From Bacteroidota bacterium (lineage in GTDB: Bacteria; Bacteroidota; UBA10030; UBA6906), in the NCBI GenBank assembly GCA_016844425.1, contig JAERML010000133.1, positions 1 to 7,369 of the forward strand: a DNA stretch of 7,369 bases. The letters are read 5' to 3'. Made by a program: the position numbers and the translations under genes. Shown one piece after another: positions 1-7,117 of the stretch; position 1 is the stretch's first letter; every line of letters begins with the position of its first letter. The notes under the pieces are model-generated. The model did not search any database. It was not told the DNA's origin and saw only the letters and a program-made list of their open reading frames with translations.

Positions 1-1330
1 GCGTTGCCACCTCGTCCCTGATCTGCATGAACGCAGGCCAGATATAGTCCCCGAACTGGATTTCAACCACCGGCTTGTAGTCTTCGCGGACAGCCAACCC
101 AAACGCTGTCCCCACAATACTTGCTTCTGCGAGGGGGGAATTGAACACACGATAAGCCCCGAACTTTGCAGTCAGACTCTTAGTTGCAGTGAAGACCCCA
201 CCTTTATTTCCGGCAACATCCTGACCATAGATCAACATTTTCGGGTTCCGATCCATCTCCTCAGCGAGGGCGTGGTTGATCGCATCGACCATGACAATGT
301 TTGTCCCCTTATGGTCAGGCTCAGAGAATCCCTTGACGGGGACCATTATTTTTTGAGAATATACATACTGCTCCAGCTCATGAACCTCCGGCATTGGCTG
401 TTCTTCTGCCCATTCTGCAGCGCGGTCAATCCGGTTCTGGATTTCCTTCTTCAGGTCTTCCTCAAGATCTTTTGAATCCCGATATTTCCTTTGATCGTCT
501 GATGAAGAATGAGGAAGCAGCCGGACGGTATCTGCTTCAATCACGCTCGGGCCATCGCCCCGCCGCGCTTTAGCCACTGCGTCGGCAGCCACGTCGTACA
601 TCGCGCTGAAGTCACAACCGTCCACCCGATACCGATTCAGACCCTCATATCCCTTCACCAGTCCGAACACCGATTCGCCAGCCATCTGATCGTTGATCGG
701 CACCGAGATTGCGTATTTGTTATTTTGAATGAGAAAGATGACCGGGAAGTGTTCACGAGCTGCCCAATTGACCGCTTCATGAAACTCACCCTCACTCGTT
801 GCCCCTTCACCGGAGGAGACGTAGACCACCTCGTCCTTTCCATCCTTCACTGCACCCATTGCAGTTCCCACCGCCTGCAGATACTGCGTGCCGGTCGGAC
901 TCGACTGCGCGATGATTCTCCACTTCTTGTGTCCATAATGAAATGGCATAGCAAATCCGTTGCTGCTTGGTCCGCCTTTGCGATGCAGTGCCTCCAACAT
1001 GATCTCTTCAATGGTGTAACCAAACTGAAGTGAGAACCCAAGATCACGATAGTATGGATAGGCCCAATCATACCCCGGCTTCATTGCCAAGGCTGTCGCC
1101 GTCTGAGCAATCTCGTGCCCCGATCCGCCAATGTGGAAGAAGCACTTCCCCTGCTTGAGAAGGATGAGAATTTTCTGATCAATGAGACGAGCAGCGACGC
1201 TGTTTTTGTAAGCGGAGAGAACCTGGTCCTTCGCCAAGTGAGTTGCAGTGATGACTGCCCGACCTCTCCCCGATTCTCCGTTCGACCCTGTTGTTTGAGC
1301 GACGGGCTTTGAAGATTTCGCTTGAGCCAA
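1..1330 (-). CDS. 2-oxoacid dehydrogenase E1, fused alpha+beta subunits (partial, C-terminus beyond left edge)
   Basis: Thiamine-diphosphate E1 of a branched-chain 2-oxoacid (2-oxoisovalerate-type) or pyruvate dehydrogenase complex. It decarboxylates the 2-oxoacid and reductively acylates the lipoyl arm of E2. The frame is open for 443 codons without a stop. Residues about 35-310 are the E1-alpha domain, with a ThDP/Mg motif: GEG at 174-176, then exactly 26 residues, then NN at 203-204. The usual motif has GDG. An E1-beta domain begins near residue 343 (NIVMVDAINHALAEEM), with YGQDVAG at 368-374, SPLAEASIVG at 398-407 (E402 matches the conserved cofactor-binding Glu of E1-beta) and FGDYIWPAFMQI at 426-437. 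Both halves lie in one chain, as in many FCB bacteria; a complete protein would be near 650-700 aa. The start is TTG at 1330-1328, four bases after the lipB stop and preceded by AAAGGA. An in-frame ATG at 1399-1397 inside lipB has no ribosome binding site. Substrate specificity cannot be read from this part. Confidence 0.93.
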   Translation of the reverse strand, partial: MAQAKSSKPVAQTTGSNGESGRGRAVITATHLAKDQVLSAYKNSVAARLIDQKILILLKQGKCFFHIGGSGHEIAQTATALAMKPGYDWAYPYYRDLGFSLQFGYTIEEIMLEALHRKGGPSSNGFAMPFHYGHKKWRIIAQSSPTGTQYLQAVGTAMGAVKDGKDEVVYVSSGEGATSEGEFHEAVNWAAREHFPVIFLIQNNKYAISVPINDQMAGESVFGLVKGYEGLNRYRVDGCDFSAMYDVAADAVAKARRGDGPSVIEADTVRLLPHSSSDDQRKYRDSKDLEEDLKKEIQNRIDRAAEWAEEQPMPEVHELEQYVYSQKIMVPVKGFSEPDHKGTNIVMVDAINHALAEEMDRNPKMLIYGQDVAGNKGGVFTATKSLTAKFGAYRVFNSPLAEASIVGTAFGLAVREDYKPVVEIQFGDYIWPAFMQIRDEVAT

Positions 1331-1334
1331 CTCG

Positions 1335-2066
1335 TTATCCTTTGCTCTGTGAAGATTCGTGCTCGCGGACGACTGTAAGGACTTCCGTACCAACTTCATC
1401 ACTCAGTGTGCGCCTGCCGTGATCATGTGCTTGTGCCTGGAATACCAAGGAAAATTTCTCGACGACCTGTGCGGCGACATCAGAAAGATCGATCTTCCGT
1501 CCCAAAATCTGCTGCAGCGACGTTACCCCCTTCTCGAGAATTCCACATGGAATGATTCGTTCAAAATAAGAAAGATCCGTGTTCACGTTGAACGCAAATC
1601 CATGCATCGTAATCCACCGGCTCGTCTTGACACCGATCGCGCAGATCTTGTCATTTCCCACCCACACGCCTGTATAGTCGGCATTTCTTGATGCGCTGAC
1701 ACCGTAGCCTGCTAATGTACGGATGATTACCTCTTCGAGGTCTCTCAGATAGCGATGAAGATCAAGGTAGTAATTGTTGAGGTCGAGAATTGGATAACCA
1801 ACCAACTGTCCCGGACCGTGATATGTAATATCGCCGCCACGGTCATTTTGGTAAACCGCTACACCCCTCGACTTTAGCTCCTCATCGTTGGCAAGTAGGT
1901 GGTTCTTGTCACCACCCTTACCGATTGTGTACACGTGATCGTGTTCAGTGAGAAGAAGAAGATCACTAACTTCACCAGCGCTCCGCTGATCGAACAGGCG
2001 CTGCTGTAGATCCCAGCATCCTTTATAGTCCGTCCGACCAAGATTGATGACACCAACCGATCTCAC
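1335..2066 (-). CDS. lipB: Octanoyl-[acyl-carrier-protein]:protein octanoyltransferase LipB
   Basis: Transfers octanoate from acyl carrier protein to the lipoyl-domain lysine of E2 proteins (and GcvH) in the cytoplasm; LipA then inserts sulfur. The 243-aa protein carries the family signature RGGDITYHGPGQ at 76-87. It also has the catalytic lysine in AIGVK (K147), the MHGFAFNVN segment at 154-162 and the acyl-thioester cysteine in IIPCGI (C174). The C-terminal tail after about residue 206 is polar and poorly conserved, making the protein slightly longer than the usual 210-230 aa. The start is GTG at 2066-2064, preceded by AGGTGG (2071-2076), which overlaps the lpdA stop; the gap to lpdA is 8 bases. 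Lying between the E3 and E1 genes, it probably serves the same dehydrogenase complex. No lipA is visible in the window. Confidence 0.96.
   Translation of the reverse strand: MRSVGVINLGRTDYKGCWDLQQRLFDQRSAGEVSDLLLLTEHDHVYTIGKGGDKNHLLANDEELKSRGVAVYQNDRGGDITYHGPGQLVGYPILDLNNYYLDLHRYLRDLEEVIIRTLAGYGVSASRNADYTGVWVGNDKICAIGVKTSRWITMHGFAFNVNTDLSYFERIIPCGILEKGVTSLQQILGRKIDLSDVAAQVVEKFSLVFQAQAHDHGRRTLSDEVGTEVLTVVREHESSQSKG
1338..1343 (-). promoter_or_regulatory. Ribosome binding site deciding the E1 TTG start
   Basis: AAAGGA on the minus strand sits 7 bases before the TTG at 1330 and overlaps the last codons of lipB (its TAA is at 1337-1335). It favours the TTG over the upstream in-frame ATG at 1399 and suggests translational coupling to lipB. 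Confidence 0.65.
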
Positions 2067-2074
2067 TAATCCAC

Positions 2075-3472
2075 CTAGATATTGATTGCTTCTCCGTATG
2101 CGACGGCGGCCGCTTCCATCACGGCTTCACTTAACGTCGGGTGTGCGTGGATGGTATGGAATAGGTCTTTCCCTGTTGTCTCCAGCTTCTTCGCAACCAC
2201 AAGTTCGGCAATCATTTCTGTTGCCTCCGACCCCATAATATGGGCACCAAGCAATTCACCATACTTTGCATCGAAGATCAGCTTTACCATTCCTTCCGTC
2301 TCACCAATCGCCATCGCCTTCCCAAGTGGCCTGAAGGGGAATCGGCCGATCTTCAGCTCGTATCCCTCTTCCTTTGCCTTCTCCTCGGTTAAGCCAACAC
2401 TGGCAATCTGAGGCTGGCAATACGTACAGCCGGGAATAGTGGAATAGTCAATCGCCGGCGGATTCTTCCCGGCAATGGCTTCGATGCAATGGATTCCTTC
2501 CGCCGAAGCAACATGAGCAAGCCACGGGGGACCAATCACGTCTCCTATAGCATATACGCCAGGGACATTTGTTCGGTAATCCTTATCCACCTTGATATGC
2601 GCCCGGTCCACCACCACACCGACCTTGTCTAATCCAAATCCCTCCACATTGCCCTGCACGCCGATTGCCATGAGTGCAACATCGCCCTTGAGCTCCTGCT
2701 TTCCTTCCGGTGTCGTCACCACAACCGTTACCTCGTTGGCGCCTGCTTTCATACTTTCGACTTTGGTTTCGGTCAGGATGTCAATCCCTTGTTTTCTGAA
2801 GCTTGACTGCATCAGCTTCGTCAGTTCGCGGTCCTCGACCGGCAGGATCCCGGGCATCATCTCAACAACGGTAACCTTGGTGCCGATGGCATTGTAGAAG
2901 TAGGCAAATTCTATCCCGATTGCCCCCGCACCAACGATCACCATGGACTTGGGCTGTTCCGGAAGGTTCATCGCTTCCGTGCTTGTGATAATGCGCTTTC
3001 GGTCGATGGCCACTCCCGGAATCGAGCGAGCCCTCGCGCCCGTCGCAATGATGATGTGCTTTGCCCTCACCTTTTCCGCGGGCTTTCCTTCTGCCTTCAC
3101 TTCGATAACACCGTTACCGAGCAGAGTACCATAGCCGGGCATGTAGTCGATCTTGTTTTTCTTCATCAGAAACTCGACACCCTTGGAGATTTTGTCGGAG
3201 ACGCCGCGGCTTCTCTTGATGATCTTGCTGAAGTCAAATTTCAGGTTGTCGTAAGTAATGCCCCACTCGTCAGCTTTCTTGAACGCTTGGAGCAGCTCCG
3301 CGTTTTTCAGGAGCGCTTTGGTGGGGATACATCCCCAGTTCAGACAGACTCCTCCGAGCTTGTCCCGCTCGATAATCCCGGTCGACATACCAAGTTGGGC
3401 GGCTCTAATGGCGGCAGTATATCCCCCAGGGCCACCACCAACAACAATTACGTCAAATGACTTTTCTGGCAT
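2075..3472 (-). CDS. lpdA: Dihydrolipoyl dehydrogenase (E3)
   Basis: FAD flavoprotein that re-oxidises the dihydrolipoyl arm of 2-oxoacid dehydrogenase complexes and of the glycine cleavage system, producing NADH. It is full length at 465 aa. Visible motifs in order: FAD-binding GGGPGG (12-17), redox disulfide GGVCLNWGCIPTK (40-52, C43 and C48), NAD-binding GAGAIG (181-186), second FAD motif YAIGDV (307-312), and the C-terminal dimer-interface active site HAHPTLSEA with H444 and E449. All catalytic residues are present. The start is ATG at 3472, preceded by GAGGA (3477-3481). It is the first gene of an apparent lpdA-lipB-E1 operon, and a long structured leader with an attenuator-like hairpin set lies directly upstream. 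Confidence 0.97.
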   Translation of the reverse strand: MPEKSFDVIVVGGGPGGYTAAIRAAQLGMSTGIIERDKLGGVCLNWGCIPTKALLKNAELLQAFKKADEWGITYDNLKFDFSKIIKRSRGVSDKISKGVEFLMKKNKIDYMPGYGTLLGNGVIEVKAEGKPAEKVRAKHIIIATGARARSIPGVAIDRKRIITSTEAMNLPEQPKSMVIVGAGAIGIEFAYFYNAIGTKVTVVEMMPGILPVEDRELTKLMQSSFRKQGIDILTETKVESMKAGANEVTVVVTTPEGKQELKGDVALMAIGVQGNVEGFGLDKVGVVVDRAHIKVDKDYRTNVPGVYAIGDVIGPPWLAHVASAEGIHCIEAIAGKNPPAIDYSTIPGCTYCQPQIASVGLTEEKAKEEGYELKIGRFPFRPLGKAMAIGETEGMVKLIFDAKYGELLGAHIMGSEATEMIAELVVAKKLETTGKDLFHTIHAHPTLSEAVMEAAAVAYGEAINI

Positions 3473-3700
3473 GCATTCCTCAAGAATAGCAACAAAAAAA
3501 GGGAAATCGCTTCCCTCACTGAGGGTCGTTGACCCTGCTTCGCTAGTAATGTAACACTTTAGTGTCGCCCAGATTTGTCTGACCGACTGTACAGATCGAC
3601 CTCGCGGAGTTCACGCCCGTACAACTGAGCAATATAGTGTGTCGTCAGGTTCGAAAACGGTGACGTCTAATTGGTGGTCGATGCAAGTGCGGACTAAAGT
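3473..3700 (-). promoter_or_regulatory. Long 5' leader of the lpdA-lipB-E1 operon, candidate cis-regulatory RNA
   Basis: About 228 nt separate the predicted transcription start (near 3700) from the lpdA ATG, with no convincing gene between. On the minus strand the leader can pair with itself. A 7-bp long-range stem joins ATCGACC (3682-3676) to GGTCGAT (3601-3595). It encloses a 5-bp hairpin, CGTCA/TGACG (3665-3661 with 3647-3643). A short ACAC/GTGT hairpin follows at 3565-3554, and then the three-way switch at 3536-3494. No TPP, T-box, glycine, SAM or cobalamin consensus was recognised by eye. The pairings were found by reading, not by folding software, so the structure is tentative. Confidence 0.4.
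3494..3536 (-). terminator. Attenuator-like terminator/antiterminator hairpins before lpdA
   Basis: Read on the minus strand, four segments follow one another. Segments 1 and 2 form AGGGTC-AAC-GACCCT (3536-3522). Segments 2 and 3 form CCCTC-AGT-GAGGG (3525-3513). Segments 3 and 4 form AGGGAA-GCGAT-TTCCCT (3516-3500), followed by a run of seven T (3500-3494). Each inner segment can pair with either neighbour, so 2:3 pairing excludes the terminator while 1:2 pairing allows it. The terminator stem is only 6 bp (three G-C), so it would be moderate in strength. The T run ends about 21 nt before the lpdA ATG, the usual place for an attenuator. No gene upstream on this strand would need a simple terminator here. 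Confidence 0.5.
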
Positions 3701-3706
3701 GGGAAA

Positions 3707-3735
3707 AATATACTCAAAGGTCGTCTGAAAGTCAA
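3707..3735 (-). promoter_or_regulatory. Predicted sigma70-type promoter of lpdA-lipB-E1
   Basis: On the minus strand, -35 TTGACT (3735-3730) and -10 TATATT (3712-3707) are separated by 17 bases and each differs from consensus by one base. Predicted transcription start is near 3700. It is the only strong promoter-like pair seen upstream of lpdA. Confidence 0.65.
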
Positions 3736-3750
3736 CCAACCCTTTAGACG
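3722..3750. repeat. Inverted repeat over the -35 region of the lpdA promoter, possible operator
   Basis: The arms are CGTCTGAAAG (3722-3731, sharing its last bases with the -35 element) and CTTTAGACG (3742-3750). They match over 9 bp with one extra G in the left arm, separated by about 10 bases. The repeat overlaps and lies just upstream of the lpdA -35 box (3730-3735) and about 40 bases upstream of the smpB -35 box, so a repressor or activator bound here could affect either promoter. No regulator family was recognised from it. Confidence 0.3.
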
Positions 3751-3789
3751 GAGGAATGCGTGATTTGGTATTGGAACACGAAAATGAAA

Positions 3790-3818
3790 TTGATTTTGCC
3801 GGACAATTTCGGTATACT
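3790..3818 (+). promoter_or_regulatory. Predicted sigma70-type promoter of smpB-tyrS-pdaD
   Basis: -35 TTGATT (3790-3795), a 17-base spacer, then -10 TATACT (3813-3818). Transcription would start near 3825, leaving an AT-rich 5' UTR of only about 20 nt before the smpB ATG at 3845. It faces away from the lpdA promoter; the two -35 boxes are 54 bases apart. Confidence 0.68.
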
Positions 3819-3844
3819 ATGCACAAAAATTTTGACCACACGAG

Positions 3845-4309
3845 ATGGCAGATCAGGATGCGGCAGGTGAGCACCTCGTCACTACCAATCGCAAGGCCCG
3901 GCATGACTACGCCATACTCGACACCTACGAGGCCGGCATTGTCCTCAAGGGTACAGAAGTCAAGTCTCTCCGGCAAGGCAACGCCAATCTCTCTGACGGC
4001 TACGCACTGATCAAGAACGGCGAGGTGTGGCTCGTCGGCATGCACATCAATACGTACAAGGAGGGCAGTTATGCGAATGTTGATCCCATCCGGACACGGA
4101 AGCTGCTATTGCACAAGAAGGAGATACGGAAGATTGCCGGCCGACTTGTGGACAAGGGGTTGACGCTGGTTCCGCTGAAAGTATACTTCAAGAACTCTGT
4201 CGCAAAAGTCTTGCTCGGAGTTGCGAAAGGCAAGAAGGAATACGACAAGAGACAGGATATCGCAAAACGCGATACCGAACGACGAATCAGACAACGGTAT
4301 GCGAGGTAA
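3845..4309 (+). CDS. smpB: SsrA-binding protein SmpB
   Basis: Binds tmRNA (SsrA) and delivers it with EF-Tu to ribosomes stalled on broken messages, where the nascent peptide is tagged for degradation. The 154-aa protein has the usual SmpB length and all core motifs. These are NRKARHDY (15-22), GTEVKSLR (36-43), the NANLSDGYALI stretch (46-56), HINTYKEGSY (67-76), LLLHKKEI (87-94), KGLTLVPLKVYF (104-115) and GKKEYDKR (128-135). A basic C-terminal tail (RRIRQRYAR) follows; in known SmpB it folds in the mRNA channel. Only a weak purine stretch (CGAG) precedes the ATG, unlike the clear Shine-Dalgarno sites of its neighbours. tyrS follows with no gap. No ssrA gene is seen in the window. Confidence 0.97.
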   Translation: MADQDAAGEHLVTTNRKARHDYAILDTYEAGIVLKGTEVKSLRQGNANLSDGYALIKNGEVWLVGMHINTYKEGSYANVDPIRTRKLLLHKKEIRKIAGRLVDKGLTLVPLKVYFKNSVAKVLLGVAKGKKEYDKRQDIAKRDTERRIRQRYAR

Positions 4310-5471
<1,162 letters not shown>

Positions 5472-5498
5472 TCAACCTATCGTTACCACCATCATATC

Positions 5499-5504
5499 GA
5501 GGAG
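5499..5504 (+). promoter_or_regulatory. Ribosome binding site deciding the pdaD GTG start
   Basis: GAGGAG lies 8 bases before the GTG at 5513. The nearer ATG at 5505 is out of frame with the decarboxylase and begins immediately after the site, so GTG is the supported start. Confidence 0.75.
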
Positions 5505-5512
5505 ATGAGAAC

Positions 5513-6058
5513 GTGTACGTACCGGGAAAAATGTTCTTTACCAAGGGCGTGGGTCGCCATAAGGACTACTTGCAGTCATTTGAGCTTGCCCTTCGTGATG
5601 CAAAAATCGAAAAGTGTAACCTGGTAACAGTCTCCAGTATCTATCCGCCGGGGTGCAAACGAATTCCGACAGAGGAAGGGTTGAAGCTGCTTCAACCGGG
5701 GCAGATCACATTTGCCGTGATGGCCAGAAATGCAACGAACGAACCAAACAGACTCATTGCCGCCTCAATTGGAGTTGCCACACCTGCGGATACAAGCCAG
5801 TATGGCTATCTTTCGGAACATCATCCTTATGGTGAGACAGATGAAAAGGCTGGTGAATATGCGGAGGACCTCGCAGCAACGATGTTGGCAACGACATTGG
5901 GCGTAGAGTTCAATCCCGATACTGCCTGGGATGAGAGGGAGAAGATGTACAAAATGAGCGGCAAGATCGTCAAGACTTACAACATCACCCAATCGGCGGA
6001 AGGTCACAAGGACGGCATCTGGACAACAGTCATCGCATCGGCAATCCTCCTTCCGTAG
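5513..6058 (+). CDS. pdaD: Pyruvoyl-dependent arginine decarboxylase (PvlArgDC)
   Basis: Converts arginine to agmatine and CO2, the entry to agmatine-derived polyamine synthesis or, in some bacteria, an acid-resistance route. It uses a covalent pyruvoyl group instead of PLP. The 181-aa protein has the expected length for the proenzyme. The self-cleavage site is [11 protein letters not shown] (38-48). By analogy with the Methanocaldococcus jannaschii enzyme, cleavage falls between S41 and S42, with S42 becoming the pyruvoyl group at the head of the alpha chain. Other family stretches are [13 protein letters not shown] (8-20), [10 protein letters not shown] (69-78), ASIGVAT (84-90) and [12 protein letters not shown] (98-109). 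It follows tyrS after 41 bases without a terminator or clear promoter, so it probably belongs to the smpB transcript. A free-standing polyamine role is more likely than an arginine-agmatine antiporter system because no antiporter gene is adjacent, but this is inference. Confidence 0.95.
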   Translation: MYVPGKMFFTKGVGRHKDYLQSFELALRDAKIEKCNLVTVSSIYPPGCKRIPTEEGLKLLQPGQITFAVMARNATNEPNRLIAASIGVATPADTSQYGYLSEHHPYGETDEKAGEYAEDLAATMLATTLGVEFNPDTAWDEREKMYKMSGKIVKTYNITQSAEGHKDGIWTTVIASAILLP

Positions 6059-6083
6059 GCGACCGTATCATCCTACAAGCAGA

Positions 6084-6111
6084 AACGCCCGTCGGCGAGC
6101 CGACGGGCGTT
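6084..6111. terminator. Strong hairpin terminator between convergent pdaD and the transglycosylase gene
   Basis: A 12-13 bp perfect stem (AACGCCCGTCGGC paired with GCCGACGGGCGTT) closes on a CGAG tetraloop. On the plus strand it is followed by TTCTTCATTTC, and on the minus strand by TTTCTGCTTGT after the arm, so both U tracts are interrupted. It lies 26 bases after the pdaD stop and 26 bases beyond the end of the opposite gene, and probably stops transcription in both directions. Confidence 0.85.
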
Positions 6112-6136
6112 CTTCATTTCTGAAAACTGTACCACT

Positions 6137-6859
6137 CTAGTTCAATAGCAGCCGGTACTCATCGTAGTAATCCATGATCCTCTCGACGTACGCAAGCGTC
6201 TCTCTCGAGTTCCCAAACCACCCAGCCACTTTTGGTTTCTCCTGACCCCAGACGTTTCTGTGCAGCGTATAGAACCGTTTGGACAGAAGAGGGAGGGCAT
6301 CCCTGATTGCATCCCATTTTCTCGGGTTGTCATGGAAATACGCAGCAAGCATCTGGGCATCGTAGACCCTGCCGATGCCGGCGTTATAGGCTGCCAACGT
6401 AAGCTTGATCCGGTCAGATGGCTCCGCCCCATCAAACAAATTGTAGAGTTTCCGGAGGTAGTAGACACCGCCATGAATATTATTCTTGGGATGTGCCATG
6501 TCCTCTATTTCGAGGACTCTCCCCACCTCATTGCTCGTCACTGGCATTATTTGCATAAGTCCGGTTGCACCCTTGTTGCTTTGGGCCTCATGCGAGAACC
6601 TTGATTCGGCTTTCATGACCGCGAGAATGAGCCTCCTGATTGTCGGACCATAGCTGCGGATAATCATCTGGGTGGCCGGGTCCACAAGTGATTCCGTTGC
6701 CAGTTGAGCGCCATTCTGCGATCCGCTATCTTGGCTTGCTTCAGCTACATTGTCGACCCTTGATTTCTTTACAACATTCTCGCTAACTGGAGAGCATCCA
6801 ATATGGCCCAGAATGGCTGAAAACAGCACAAAATACACATATTTAAGTCGAAATTGCAT
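6137..6859 (-). CDS. MltF-like lytic transglycosylase (GH23, SLT domain), membrane-anchored
   Basis: Cleaves the glycan strands of peptidoglycan to 1,6-anhydro products in the cell envelope. The 240-aa protein begins with a short basic N-region (MQFRLK) and a hydrophobic stretch to residue 21 with a cysteine at 22. A polar, Ser/Gln/Glu-rich linker follows (23-62), then the SLT domain. Catalytic E85 lies in KAESRFSHEA, followed by GATGLMQIMP (97-106), HGGVYYLRKLY (129-139) and LAAYNAGIGRV (155-165). The C-terminal part (PLLSKRFY, then ETLAYVERIMDYYDEYR) resembles MltF rather than Slt70. The solute-binding domain of MltF is absent, so this is a stand-alone catalytic version. The lipobox HIGC has His instead of Leu at -3, so lipidation is uncertain and an uncleaved membrane anchor is possible. 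The ATG at 6859 is preceded by AAGGAG (6864-6869). Confidence 0.9.
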   Translation of the reverse strand: MQFRLKYVYFVLFSAILGHIGCSPVSENVVKKSRVDNVAEASQDSGSQNGAQLATESLVDPATQMIIRSYGPTIRRLILAVMKAESRFSHEAQSNKGATGLMQIMPVTSNEVGRVLEIEDMAHPKNNIHGGVYYLRKLYNLFDGAEPSDRIKLTLAAYNAGIGRVYDAQMLAAYFHDNPRKWDAIRDALPLLSKRFYTLHRNVWGQEKPKVAGWFGNSRETLAYVERIMDYYDEYRLLLN

Positions 6860-7117
6860 CCATCTCCTTGACTTGTTCGTGGTCCTCTTAGAATCTTCAG
6901 CTCTAGACTACAATAACGGGAGGTTGGGTGAAACGCGGCTCTTGTTGCGAACTTATTTAAGAACAAATAGATAGGGTGATCATTGGATAAACTTGTACAA
7001 AGATACCCCTAAGCGCACCAATAGTCAAGGGAAATCTTTGTTGGCAGACTGATCGGTGAACTATGGCACGGGTTGGCTGAATACCTGAATTGGCCGTTTC
7101 AACCAGATTCAGTGAAA
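6860..7117. other. Intergenic stretch between rpiB 3' end and the transglycosylase gene
   Basis: AT-richer than its surroundings in 6950-7010. It should hold the promoter of the transglycosylase gene, but no convincing -35/-10 pair was found. Visible structure is limited to a TTGTACAA palindrome (6993-7000), a short direct repeat CTGAAT/CTGAAT (7078-7083 and 7086-7091), and no clear rpiB terminator. No coding sequence is supported. Confidence 0.4.

Noticed and set aside
509..1033. Long plus-strand open frame of 174 codons, and other plus-strand frames in 272-1312
   Set aside because: They lie wholly opposite the E1 gene, whose minus-strand frame is continuous and has strong family motifs. 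The plus-strand translations show no recognisable domain.
3641..3667. GGTTCGAA stretch resembling a tRNA T-loop
   Set aside because: The flanking bases do not form a T-arm, and no acceptor, D or anticodon arms can be assembled around it on either strand.
3473..3700. TPP riboswitch or T-box leader upstream of lpdA
   Set aside because: TPP control would fit a ThDP-enzyme operon, but no CUGAGA box or other TPP consensus is present. The T-box sequence AGGGUGGNACCGCG is absent too.
3756..4010. Plus-strand frame starting with ATG directly after GGAGGA
   Set aside because: The purine run abuts the ATG with no spacing, the start lies upstream of the predicted transcription start, and most of the frame overlaps smpB out of frame.
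3611..4045. Minus-strand 144-codon frame opposite smpB and across the divergent promoters
   Set aside because: It covers the conserved smpB 5' part in antisense, crosses both predicted promoters, and has no motif or ribosome binding site.
6769..6966. Minus-strand 65-codon frame overlapping the transglycosylase start
   Set aside because: It overlaps the signal peptide region in another frame, has no ribosome binding site or motif, and reads through the intergenic region.
6993..7000. TTGTACAA palindrome as an operator for the transglycosylase gene
   Set aside because: An 8-bp palindrome is expected by chance at this scale, and no promoter could be placed next to it.
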